From positions 1 to 64,000 of the forward strand of contig JABITN010000020.1 of NCBI GenBank assembly GCA_018700525.1: a stretch of 64,000 nt of DNA, read 5' to 3'. The notes beneath the pieces are model-generated. The model did not search any database. It worked only from the letters and a program-made list of their open reading frames with translations, and was not told the DNA's origin. This DNA comes from Opitutales bacterium (GTDB lineage Bacteria > Verrucomicrobiota > Verrucomicrobiia > Opitutales > Opitutaceae). A program made the translations under genes and the position numbers. Below are positions 17,162 through 26,500 of the stretch, one piece after another (the stretch's first letter is position 1; each line of letters starts with the position of its first letter).

Positions 17162-18604
17162 ATGACCCCTTTTCTCGAGAAACTCAGACAACTCTACCCC
17201 TCCGATCGCCTTTACGAGGACGAAGCGCGCTTAACTCCCTACGTTTCCGACGGACTGACGGTGTTTCGACAAAAACCCGTCGCGGTGGTCATGCCGCTCG
17301 ACAGCGATGAAATCGTTGCGACCTTGAAACTTTGTCACGAGTTCTCTGTTCCTTTCGTCGCTCGCGGCAGCGGTACGAGCCTCTCCGGCGGATCTTTACC
17401 CATCGATGAAGGAATCGTCATCAGTCTAAACCGACTCAACCAAATCCTCTCGATCGACCCGGACAATCGTACCGCTCGCGTCCAACCAGGCGTAATCAAT
17501 GCCCATGTTAGCTCAGCCGTTGTTCAACACGGACTTTACTTCGCGCCCGATCCCTCAAGCCAGTCCGTCTGCACCATCGGTGGAAATCTCGCCTTCAATT
17601 CCGGCGGAGCCCATTGCCTCAAATACGGAATGACTTCCAATCATGTTCTCGGATTAAAAGTGGCCCTTCCTGACGGCGAAATCGTTCACCTGGGCAATGA
17701 CAGCCTAGAGAACGTAGGTCCGGATTGCGTTGGCCTATTTGTCGGGAGCGAAGGACTTTTTGGAATCGCATTGGAAATCCAATTACGACTCCTACCAATC
17801 CCCGAAAGTTTCCGAACCATCCTCGCCAGCTACGAAAGCCTAGAAGCCGCTGGCGAAGCAGTCGGAACCGTAGTGGCCTCGGGCATACTGCCGGGAGCCA
17901 TGGAGATCATGGACAAACTGGCCATCGAAGCAGCCGAAGCAGCGGTCAATGCGGGTTACCCTCGAAACGCCGAAGCCCTATTGATTATCGAACTCGATGG
18001 CGAAGCAGCCGCGGTCGAAGCTGAATTCACAGCTTTGAGCACTGCCATCGAGCAAACGCAAGCTAAAGAGATTCGCATAGCCCAAGACAACGAGGAACGC
18101 CTACTCATCTGGAAAGGACGTAAAAGCGCCTTCTCCGCAGTCGGGCGCCTTTCCCCAGACTACCTCGTCCAAGACGGCGTCGTGCCACGCTCGAAACTAG
18201 GGGAAGCTCTCAAAGAAATCTCCCGGCTCGGTTCTGAAGCCAATTTGCACGTCGCCAATGTCTTTCACGCGGGCGACGGAAACCTACACCCCCTCATTCT
18301 CTTTGATGGCAAAGAATCAGGAGCCCTCGAACGGGCAGAAAATTTAGCCGGAAAAATCCTTCGCCTATGCCTCAAGCTTGGCGGTTCCATTACGGGTGAA
18401 CACGGCGTAGGCGTGGAAAAGAAATCGTTCATGCCAGAGATGTTTTCCGAAAATGACCTTGAAGCATTCAAACGCATTCGCCAAGCTATCGATCCGCGGG
18501 AGATTTCTAACCGCGGAAAAATGCTTCCAGGAAACGAAGCTCCCGCACTCTCGCATTCAGGCCCCCATCCTCTCGAACAAGCAGGCCTCATCTCGCGCAT
18601 GTAA
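17162..18604 (+). CDS. glcD: Glycolate oxidase subunit GlcD (FAD subunit)
   Basis: A 480-residue FAD-linked oxidase, close to the family's usual length. The PCMH-type FAD domain shows [15 protein letters not shown] (about residues 78-92), [25 protein letters not shown] and [14 protein letters not shown]. The C-terminal oxidase cap has [16 protein letters not shown] and [14 protein letters not shown]. It catalyses flavin-dependent oxidation of glycolate (or D-lactate) to glyoxylate (or pyruvate), with electrons passed through GlcF to the quinone pool. It heads a three-gene operon: glcE begins 4 bp after its stop, and glcF follows. Confidence 0.93.
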   Translation: MTPFLEKLRQLYPSDRLYEDEARLTPYVSDGLTVFRQKPVAVVMPLDSDEIVATLKLCHEFSVPFVARGSGTSLSGGSLPIDEGIVISLNRLNQILSIDPDNRTARVQPGVINAHVSSAVVQHGLYFAPDPSSQSVCTIGGNLAFNSGGAHCLKYGMTSNHVLGLKVALPDGEIVHLGNDSLENVGPDCVGLFVGSEGLFGIALEIQLRLLPIPESFRTILASYESLEAAGEAVGTVVASGILPGAMEIMDKLAIEAAEAAVNAGYPRNAEALLIIELDGEAAAVEAEFTALSTAIEQTQAKEIRIAQDNEERLLIWKGRKSAFSAVGRLSPDYLVQDGVVPRSKLGEALKEISRLGSEANLHVANVFHAGDGNLHPLILFDGKESGALERAENLAGKILRLCLKLGGSITGEHGVGVEKKSFMPEMFSENDLEAFKRIRQAIDPREISNRGKMLPGNEAPALSHSGPHPLEQAGLISRM

Positions 18605-18608
18605 ACCT

Positions 18609-19703
18609 ATGGGAAACGATTTCAAGCTGCACGTGCCTGATACCATCAGTGTACTAAAATCGCTCGTCCGCGACTCTCCGTCCGTGTCAATCAAAGCTAG
18701 GGATGACTCCCCGAGTCCTCCGAACACAACCGCCATCACCCTCGCCGCTTTCCAGAAAATCGTCGAGTATCAGCCCGAAGAATACACGATCACCGTAGAA
18801 GCCGGAGCCAAGGTTAGCGATGTGATTTCCATCCTCGCCGAACAAGGGCAATACTTTCCCTTTGACCCGCTCTTCATTGACAAAGACTCGACGATCGGCG
18901 GCATAATTGCCAACGGGTACTCTGGTCCCGGAGCCAATCGCTATGGTATCCTTCGAGATTTCATCATTGGGCTATCCTTTATAGACGGCCAGGGAAACCA
19001 CATCAAAACAGGAGGTAAAGTCGTCAAGAATGCCGCCGGTTTCGACATCCCCAAACTCATGGTTGGCAGTCGAGGCAGCTTAGGAATCATCACCGAGTCC
19101 ACATTCAAAGTTTTTCCGTTACCCCAAGCCTACAAGACAATCCTATTCCGATTCGATTCCTTTGAAAAAGGGCACACCGCCCTTCTAGCCTTAGGCCGAT
19201 CGCAATTCACTCTCGATGCCCTGGACCTAGACTCCAAAGGAACGCTGATCATTCGGCTTAGCGGTCAAGCCGCCTCGATCGACACTCGTATCCAAGCGCT
19301 GGAAACAATGCTTGGAAGCACTCATGATCCCCTTTCCAGAGACAAACCTTTCTGGCAAGTCCCTCTTAACCTCCAGTCTTATCCGAAAACCGGTCTGCTC
19401 CTAAAAATCCCTAATTCGCCCACTGCCATAGCGGAAATCGATGCAAAGCTCGCCCCTAATTGCCCGCATCGCCGTTATAGTATCGGTGGATTCGTTTCCT
19501 GGATATATTCTGAAAGCGAGGTAAACGATTTATCACAATCGCTAAAAGAGCTGGATCTATCCGCCCAAATCGCCAGCGGCGACACCCTAGAACAAGTTAT
19601 CGGCACCGATCACCCCAAAGCCTTCTATAACCGCATCAAGCAAGCCCTCGATCCACAGCAAAAGTTCATCGCCCTATACCCCAAAACCCCTAGCTCAACC
19701 TGA
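18609..19703 (+). CDS. glcE: Glycolate oxidase subunit GlcE
   Basis: A 364-residue protein with the shorter FAD-binding domain of GlcE: YTITVEAGAKVSDVISILAEQGQYFPFDP, IGGIIANGYSGPGANRYGILRDFIIGL and GGKVVKNAAGFDIPKLMVGSRGSLGIITE, the usual signature of this subunit. It starts at the ATG at 18609, 4 bp after glcD. It forms the second flavoprotein subunit of the membrane-associated glycolate oxidase. Near the N-terminus, the codons for ARDDSPSPP are a copy of a palindromic repeat that also lies between genes elsewhere in the window, so an extragenic element appears to have been absorbed into the coding sequence. Confidence 0.9.
   Translation: MGNDFKLHVPDTISVLKSLVRDSPSVSIKARDDSPSPPNTTAITLAAFQKIVEYQPEEYTITVEAGAKVSDVISILAEQGQYFPFDPLFIDKDSTIGGIIANGYSGPGANRYGILRDFIIGLSFIDGQGNHIKTGGKVVKNAAGFDIPKLMVGSRGSLGIITESTFKVFPLPQAYKTILFRFDSFEKGHTALLALGRSQFTLDALDLDSKGTLIIRLSGQAASIDTRIQALETMLGSTHDPLSRDKPFWQVPLNLQSYPKTGLLLKIPNSPTAIAEIDAKLAPNCPHRRYSIGGFVSWIYSESEVNDLSQSLKELDLSAQIASGDTLEQVIGTDHPKAFYNRIKQALDPQQKFIALYPKTPSST
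18698..18722. repeat. REP-like repeat family B, copy inside glcE
   Basis: GGATGACTCCCCGAGTCCTC, with GACTC/GAGTC arms, preceded by TAG. It matches 19708-19732 nearly perfectly and 55106-55130 well, but here it is read through in frame within glcE. Confidence 0.7.
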
Positions 19704-19707
19704 AAGG

Positions 19708-19732
19708 TAGGGATGACTCACCGAGCCCTCCG
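19708..19732. repeat. REP-like repeat family B, glcE-glcF gap
   Basis: GGATGACTCACCGAGCCCTC fills most of the 40 bp gap between glcE and glcF. It is nearly identical to the copy 1 kb upstream inside glcE. Confidence 0.7.
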
Positions 19733-19743
19733 CTCTCCACTCC

Positions 19744-21003
19744 ATGCTACACAAGATTCCCGACACCGCGCTTGCCCCCGAATACGCTGGCATGATCAAA
19801 CCGATCGAAGCCTGCGTGCATTGCGGATTCTGCCTTCCCACCTGCCCCACCTATTCCACGATGGGCGATGAAATGAATTCGCCCCGCGGACGTATTTTTC
19901 TCATTAAAGAAACCCTCGAAGGTCGGATAAACTCTTCGGATATCGAGCCCTTCATCGACAATTGCCTCGGATGCCTAGCCTGCGTAACCTCTTGCCCTTC
20001 GGGAGTCGAATACGGCGAACTAATAACCCCCTATCGGGATTGGGCCGAATCGAAACGCAAACGAAGCACTACCGAAAAACTACAGCGATTCGCACTCCTA
20101 AAGACAATCCCATATCCAGCACGCTTTCGAGCCGCTTCGAGGATTGCCCGTATCTTCAAACCTATAGCCCGATATCTTCCCAAAGAATTCGGAGCCATGA
20201 TGGAACTCGCGCCAACTGAACTCCCCCCTAAAATTGACTTCAAAGGCCACTACCCAGCTTTAGGCCAGCAACGTGGACGCGTCGCTCTCCTGATCGGATG
20301 CGCTCAACAAACCCTCGCCCCGCGTATCAACGCGGCAGCCATCCGCGTCCTCACGCGAAACGGCATCGAGGTCGTCGTACCGAAATCGCAAGGCTGCTGC
20401 GGCTCCCTAGCCATGCACATCGGAGAATCTCAGGAAGCCCGACAAGCCGCTCGCAAAAATTTCGACGCATTTCCAACCGATATTGACGCCGTCATTACGA
20501 CCGCTGCTGGATGCGGATCCGGGATGAAAGAATACACTCACCTATTCTCAGGGCAAGACGAAGACCAACGAACCCAAGCGAACGCCTTTTCATCGAAGGT
20601 CATGGACATCTGCGAATACCTCGACAATGTCGGCTTCATTCCTCCAAAGAAAAACGAATCGACAGCGATCAAAGTCGCTTATCACGATGCGTGCCACCTC
20701 GCCCACGCCCAGAAGATCCGCTCGGCCCCACGAAAGCTTCTCACGTCCATACCAGGCATCGAAGTACTCGAACCCGACGAATGGGAAATTTGCTGCGGCT
20801 CAGCTGGTAGTTACAATATAGAACATCCGGATACGGCCAAAATCCTCGGCCAACGAAAAGTATCCAATCTCTACGCCACCGGAGCCGACCTCATCGCCAC
20901 TGGAAATATCGGCTGCCTCGCCCAGATTGAGTTTCATTCGAAGGACAAAAAAGCACCCATTCCATTAGTCCACACGATTGAACTATTGGACGGAGAGATT
21001 TAA
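19744..21003 (+). CDS. glcF: Glycolate oxidase iron-sulfur subunit GlcF
   Basis: A 419-residue protein. Two ferredoxin-type 4Fe-4S motifs lie near the N-terminus (CVHCGFCLPTCP at about 31-42 and CLGCLACVTSCP at about 74-85). Two CCG domains follow (QGCCGSLAMHIGE and WEICCGSAGSYNIEHP), the pattern of GlcF and of heterodisulfide-reductase-like electron carriers. It passes electrons from the GlcDE flavins to membrane quinone. It ends the glcDEF operon. Right after its TAA lies a family D repeat in inverted orientation. Given the rhamnose block just upstream, the substrate in vivo could be glycolate or D-lactate. Confidence 0.93.
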   Translation: MLHKIPDTALAPEYAGMIKPIEACVHCGFCLPTCPTYSTMGDEMNSPRGRIFLIKETLEGRINSSDIEPFIDNCLGCLACVTSCPSGVEYGELITPYRDWAESKRKRSTTEKLQRFALLKTIPYPARFRAASRIARIFKPIARYLPKEFGAMMELAPTELPPKIDFKGHYPALGQQRGRVALLIGCAQQTLAPRINAAAIRVLTRNGIEVVVPKSQGCCGSLAMHIGESQEARQAARKNFDAFPTDIDAVITTAAGCGSGMKEYTHLFSGQDEDQRTQANAFSSKVMDICEYLDNVGFIPPKKNESTAIKVAYHDACHLAHAQKIRSAPRKLLTSIPGIEVLEPDEWEICCGSAGSYNIEHPDTAKILGQRKVSNLYATGADLIATGNIGCLAQIEFHSKDKKAPIPLVHTIELLDGEI

Positions 21004-21004
21004 G

Positions 21005-21069
21005 CAACGCTCGTACCTCGATTGCTGCCTCTATCAATGCAAATAGATGTTTCCACGAGACAATAGGTT
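21005..21069 (-). repeat. Repeat family D, copy 1 (reverse orientation)
   Basis: Read on the minus strand this ~65 bp unit begins AACCTATTGTCTCG, has CATCTATTTG in the middle and ends GAGGTACGAGCGTTG. It aligns along its length with the + strand unit at 38979-39043 and with its neighbour at 21164-21232, with which it forms a convergent pair between glcF and aroE. Confidence 0.7.
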
Positions 21070-21163
21070 TGATCTACTTAGATCCTTTTAAACAGGTCGA
21101 TCCTTGGCGTGGACATCAACCGATATCAATCAGGTTGCTATACTTACCCATTCCAATCGAAAA

Positions 21164-21232
21164 ACACATTGGTTCCGCTTGCGAAAACACCTATTTGTTC
21201 CGCAGGAACAACAAGCGAGGCACGCGCGTTGT
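21164..21232 (+). repeat. Repeat family D, copy 2
   Basis: This unit has ACACCTATTTG, then a small hairpin (TTCCGCAGGAA), then CAACAAGCGAGGCACGCGCG. It lies head-on to copy 1 and directly beyond the 3' end of aroE, so it may act as a transcript boundary between the convergent glcF and aroE genes. Confidence 0.7.
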
Positions 21233-21240
21233 TAAAAAAC

Positions 21241-22110
21241 CTACTCCCCAAAAACCGCTTCAAGCCCGGCACGCATCACCGATGCATCAGGCGTCCGCCC
21301 AGTCCAATAATCGATTCCAATCACACCCTGACCGACCAACATACTCAGTCCATCGATAACGCGACAGCCTTTCGCTGTAGCATCCTGCACAAGACGCGTA
21401 TTAGGCGGATTCGGGATAACATCGGCCACAATCATTTCCGAACTCAAGGAATTCGTATCCAGTGCCAATCGTCCACCCACATCTGGATACAAGCCAATAG
21501 ATGTAGCATTGATAACAATATCCGTCCCAGGCGGGACCGGATAGTCTCCATCCCATTGAACGAATTCCGACTGCAAACTCGGACACCGTTCTTGAACCTT
21601 ACTCTGCAATAAACTCACTAAACCTAGCCCACGCTCTTCACTGCGATTTACGATCGTAATGCGAGTCGCCCCAGCGAGCGCCATTTCCACGCTAATCGCC
21701 CGAGCCGCTCCACCTGCTCCAAAGATGACAACCGACTTGCCCTCCGGGTCATCCAGCTCGCGAAGCGAAGCTACGAACCCCTTGCCATCGGTGTTTTCGC
21801 CAATCAATTTTCCATCGCGATTGACCACGCAATTGACGGCTCCCATAAGCTCCGCCGATTCACCCACCCCATCCAAATACTGAATCACTTCCACCTTATG
21901 GGGAATCGTGCAATTGAAACCCTGAAAACCAAAAGCCCGAGCTCCTTCGACCGCTTCTTTCAAAGACTCCTGACGAACTTCAAGCGTCAGATAACGCCAA
22001 TCCAATCCCATCGCCCGAAACGCCGGCTCGATCATCGCCTGTGTCGGATTTTCCGATACGGGATATCCATAGCATCCAACCAACTCCTGTTTAAAATTTA
22101 ATTCAGCCAT
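21241..22110 (-). CDS. aroE: Shikimate dehydrogenase
   Basis: A 289-residue AroE-family enzyme of typical length. The substrate domain has YPVSENPTQAMIEPAF, the catalytic Lys72 in NCTIPHK and Asp108 in ENTDGKGF. The nucleotide domain has GAGGAARAI (131-139) and VNRSEERG, and ends with DGLSMLVGQGVIGIDYWTG. It reduces 3-dehydroshikimate to shikimate with NADPH in aromatic amino acid synthesis. The NRSEE segment lacks the second arginine of the NRT-xR NADP motif, so cofactor preference (or a quinate/shikimate YdiB-like role) is open. It is the last gene of a minus-strand run that begins with the SGNH hydrolase, though its function is unrelated to those genes. Confidence 0.88.
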   Translation of the reverse strand: MAELNFKQELVGCYGYPVSENPTQAMIEPAFRAMGLDWRYLTLEVRQESLKEAVEGARAFGFQGFNCTIPHKVEVIQYLDGVGESAELMGAVNCVVNRDGKLIGENTDGKGFVASLRELDDPEGKSVVIFGAGGAARAISVEMALAGATRITIVNRSEERGLGLVSLLQSKVQERCPSLQSEFVQWDGDYPVPPGTDIVINATSIGLYPDVGGRLALDTNSLSSEMIVADVIPNPPNTRLVQDATAKGCRVIDGLSMLVGQGVIGIDYWTGRTPDASVMRAGLEAVFGE

Positions 22111-22124
22111 AGTAAACGAATTCT

Positions 22125-22191
22125 TGCCCGCAGATTTCGCAGATCAACTCAGATCAAAGTAACCTTTAGTCATTCTTCAAATCTGCGGGCA
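22125..22191. repeat. Perfect 13 bp inverted repeat between aroE and an FG-GAP gene
   Basis: TGCCCGCAGATTT at 22125-22137 is the exact complement of AAATCTGCGGGCA at 22179-22191. The 41 bp between them also contain direct CAGATC/CAGATC blocks. It fits a palindromic intergenic element, or possibly a terminator for the upstream FG-GAP gene, although no T-run follows. Confidence 0.65.
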
Positions 22192-22198
22192 CGCCCAA

Positions 22199-23419
22199 TC
22201 AACCGTCATTGATAATCACATAAGTCCCACTCTTGCCCGCTACCGCAATATCCAAGCGTCCGTCGCCATTCAAATCGCCCGTAGCGATTTGCAATCCTGT
22301 TCCAGCCGTCCCTTTCGAAATGGTTTTCCGCTCGAATTGCTGCTTACGCTTGTCCCAATTGTAGTAATACAAAACAGGTTCTTCCATGCCACCGGGATCT
22401 CGGCCACCATGAGCGAAAACACGCTTACCAGTGATCAATTCATTTTCCCCGTCACCATCGATATCCGCCATATGCAGCACGTGAGGTTGGGAGAAACTAT
22501 CGTCAATGAGATGCTCTTTCCACTGCAAACTTCCATCCGCTGCAGGCTTCAATTGCTCCCGCCAGAATAACCCGAAGTCATGACCCAATCCGTAGATGAA
22601 ATCATTTCGCCCATCACCGTTGAGATCCTGTACGATCATCGGAATCGACGCGTGCAAGAACCAGTCTTCGTGGAAGGTCCAAGTCTGGTCCATCGCATTA
22701 TTCTTAGGCCGTTCGTACCAACCCGCCTGAAAAAGAACATCCTCTAGCCCATCGCCATTGAGGTCGCCCACTCCGAGGCCGTGACCGTTCTTATTCGAGC
22801 CAATGGTGATCTTCTTCATCGTCGGAACCTCTTGCATTTCCTTAACCTTGCGCCTGCCGCGCATCACCTCGACCTCTCGCATTTCCGTAGCGAATTTCCA
22901 AGCAAGTAGCGAAGTTTCTTTATTCCAAGAATTCACGATGAGCTCGTTCACACCGTCCCCATCCAAGTCATACATGATTTCAGCTTCGTTGCGATCGACT
23001 TTCGTATCCACTAGCAAATGCTTTTCCCAAAGCAGTCCCATTCTCAATGAATCTGCCCCTGGATTTCGATACCAGTTCACTTCAGTCTGGAAAAACGACT
23101 GGGAAATCACATCCACCCATCCATCGCCATCGACGTCGTAAGGAAAATCGCCATTCGAATGAGCATACCCCTTATTATCTTCAATCGCTCTAACCGCACG
23201 CGGAATGTAGTCCGGTCCCGCGAACCAATTGCGACCAGCGATAACATCAAGAACGCCGTCATTATTCACGTCTACGATCGCGCAGCCTTCGTTCGCATCC
23301 ACCGCAAGCAGCTTCTCCGAAAAGGAAAGGTCTTTTTCAGCCGCCAAAGCCAAACTGGTTAACACGAACGCCCCAGTTAATGCAGCACAGGGTAGAGATA
23401 AGGAGTAACGGTATTTCAT
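22199..23419 (-). CDS. Secreted FG-GAP/VCBS-repeat protein
   Basis: A 406-residue protein with a Sec signal peptide (MKYRYSLSLPCAALTGAFVLTSLALA). At least five FG-GAP/VCBS-like repeats follow, each with a calcium-type DxDGDGxxD/E loop: DVNNDGVLDVI, DVDGDGWVDVI, DLDGDGVNELIV, DLNGDGLEDVLF, DLNGDGRNDFI, DIDGDGENELI and DLNGDGRLDIAVAG. This makes a seven-bladed extracellular propeller, a type abundant in Verrucomicrobia and Planctomycetes. Function is unknown; carbohydrate or protein binding is usual for the fold. It follows the large CxxCH heme propeller and may work with it outside the cytoplasmic membrane. Confidence 0.85.
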   Translation of the reverse strand: MKYRYSLSLPCAALTGAFVLTSLALAAEKDLSFSEKLLAVDANEGCAIVDVNNDGVLDVIAGRNWFAGPDYIPRAVRAIEDNKGYAHSNGDFPYDVDGDGWVDVISQSFFQTEVNWYRNPGADSLRMGLLWEKHLLVDTKVDRNEAEIMYDLDGDGVNELIVNSWNKETSLLAWKFATEMREVEVMRGRRKVKEMQEVPTMKKITIGSNKNGHGLGVGDLNGDGLEDVLFQAGWYERPKNNAMDQTWTFHEDWFLHASIPMIVQDLNGDGRNDFIYGLGHDFGLFWREQLKPAADGSLQWKEHLIDDSFSQPHVLHMADIDGDGENELITGKRVFAHGGRDPGGMEEPVLYYYNWDKRKQQFERKTISKGTAGTGLQIATGDLNGDGRLDIAVAGKSGTYVIINDG

Positions 23420-23574
23420 AAATCAATAGGGTAAATCGTGAATTTTTAGGAATATGATGCAGGGCTGGCACTTGCGCCAGCTCTACAATAAAAAAGAATC
23501 AGCGCTAAACTAATTACCAATCTTTTAAGTGAATATCGAATAGTAGATCCAAGCAAACAGTAATTCCCAAAGCC

Positions 23575-26500
23575 TCATTTTCCATTCACCACTTGTACCT
23601 GTGCCGTAGAACCCGGAGCATCAAAAACCTCAATACTCAAATTGCGGTCTTTCTTGTCGTACTCGAAAACCGCCAAAGTGAATATGTGCGTTCCTTCCTC
23701 AAGGTCGACTTGAGTTTCATCATCAACCCCTTCCACTTCAGTCTCGCCATCCCAAAGTCGAAGGCCCCTCGCATTATTGAAACGCAAGCCCACATTTCCA
23801 GCGGATTTCACATCCAGTTCGAAACGGAGATAGCGATACAACTGAAGCCCGGAACGCCTAAGCGTCGAAATCCCATCTAGTGGCAATGCTCCGTCAATCC
23901 GCGTATACGCGGGAAGCCACACGAATCGCGGGTCGCCTGCAGCAATATGCTCGATCGGCTTGTGACGCACAATATCGGCAAACGATCGGCTATTGTCCTG
24001 ATTATCCAAATACTGAAAAGTTCGTACGAAAGGTTTCGAAGACACCTTATAATCGCCTTCCTTGCCGATACTCGAGAGAAACGCCACCAAATCCGCTAGC
24101 TCGTCTTTACGCAGAGGAGCCGTCAACCCAGGCGGCATAAGCGATACCGGACTGATCGTCTGGGATGCGACATCGCTCTTTGCGACCAAAATTTGCCGAT
24201 CCGTCATATCACGCAACACAAAGGACTCTGAGTCCTCTTTTGCTAACGTACCCGCCAACACGCTTCCGTCTTTCTTAGTCAAGCTTACCACATGGTAGCC
24301 TTCCTTGATCTTTTTCTGCGGCTGCAACAATGAGTCGACGATATAATCCATCGGCGCGCTCGCCCCTATACTCGAAAGATCCGGGCCCAGAGATCCACCT
24401 GAACCACCCAACGCATGACACGTCACGCACAGCAAAGAATTCCGACGATATATACCCTCTCCTCTCGCAGCATCACCATTGGCATACGTGTATTCAAGAA
24501 AGTCAGCCATCTGATCGGCATTCAAATTCTGATTAAGCGGCTCTATCCCGCCCGCTTTTTGAACAGCTGCTTGGAGGGATTTCGTATTCGTGGTCACCGA
24601 TCCGAATAGTCGCAGCGCAACCGTCGCAACATCCCCATCGATTTTAACCCCAGAAAGTCCCTTCGCCAATGCATCCGACATTCGAGCATTCGAAAGATAA
24701 GGGCGGATCAACGGACGGGCATCATCTTTTGGCCCCGCATCGGACAATGCGGCCACGACCATCGATATCGCGGCGCCAGGGGACGACTGAGCGTATCCCG
24801 CCGCTGCCCGAAGCCTTGTAGCAAATGGCTGATCAGCCCCGCCGAGACGAGCCAAAACGCTTCGCGACTCGGTCGATTTGAGTGAAACCAATCCTTCGAC
24901 CGCCGCCGAACTCAGTTTCGCATCCGTATTCAGATCTTGAACCAAGGACTCCAAAAACCTCTCCGCATTCTTTACTTTCCAAACTCCAGCCAAACGCGCG
25001 ATCGCTATCCGGCTATCTAGGTCGCCCTTCTTCAATAGGTTCTCAATATCGCGAGCCGTCGCATTTGGAAAAACTTTTCGTTTCGTCGCGGACTGCTCAA
25101 GAGCGTTAAGAACCTTCAAAACTCCAGGCGCCGAACGCTCGGCACGTTTCAACGTTTCCCTAAACACATCATTTACGATCGCCGTATCCCCGAGCTCGCC
25201 CAATAGCTCCAGAGCATCTTGCATGGCCGCTTCCTCGATTTCACCCGATTTCCACAAAACATTCAACGGCTCCAATGCTTCCGGCTGATCAACGCAGCGA
25301 ATCGCAAATAATAGAGCCCGCGTATCCGAGCCAAAAAGACGGGGGTTGGCAACGGCAGCCGATTGCCAATCTGGGGCAAGGGTTTTCATGGTCGTCCAAA
25401 GACCGAATTCAAGCACTTCGTCCATCGATTCACTATAGACCTGAGACGCCAGGCTAGCAGCTCTAACGCCGCCAAGAGCTCTAAGAACATGCAATGCTTC
25501 CAATCGAACGCGCGGGTGCTCATCAGCCAACGCCTGCTCCAAGAATCCGTAAACACCATCAATGCGTTCCGGGTGCTCTTCCAAAGTGCGAACCGCAGCA
25601 GCCCGTGCATGAAAATCGCTCGAACTCATCAACTGATCGATCAGTCCAAGATCGGGCTTTCTCAGCGACAAGGACACCCAAAGCGCCTCCAACCGATAGC
25701 TTTCGATCTGCGAATCGTTCGCATCCAAGGAACGAATCCAGTTCTTAAGCGGACGGGCAACCGCGTCAGCGCCTTTATCCTTTAAGAAAAGCTTCGCTTG
25801 CGTACGCGTCCAAGCCTCAGGAGCTTTAAGATGTTCCAGCAATTCGGATACCGACGCGTCTTTGATCTCAGGCTTTTCTACGAGAGCGCGATCTTTCGCC
25901 GTAATTCTCCAGATTCTTCCATGCGTGCGATCGCGTCGCTCGTCTCGAAAATCAACCTCTCCATGCTGAATAATCGGATTGTACCAATCCGCCACATACA
26001 ATGCTCCATCCGGCCCCATCTGAAGGTCGATTGGACGAAACGAGCCATGCGAGCTCGTGATAAGATCCTCCTGTTGCGGAGCAATGAAACCGCTATTGGA
26101 ATCTACCGGTTTAAAAGAGCTAATTCGATTCCCGCGAAAATCGCAGGTAATCAATCGGCCCTGCCACTCCTCTGGAATATGCCTTCCCGATAGGATTTCC
26201 AAACCGCTCATTTTCGGCTGTCCCGGATTCAGTCCCGGTAACATTCGATCGTAACCAAAAGTCGTTCTGAACGCCGCTCCCGGAAAGCTATAATTTATTC
26301 CTTCGGAACCCGCTCCATCCGATTGAAAAGTCTGTCCCCATTGGTCGAATTGAAGCCCCCAAGTATTTACCAATCCGCGAGAATAAACGTCGAGCTCCAT
26401 CGTCTCCGTACGCAAACGCCAAACGCCGCCCGCCTTCAATTCGCGAATTCCGTGCGGCGTCTCCAGATATGAGTGAATATAGATCGACTGATTGAAATAG

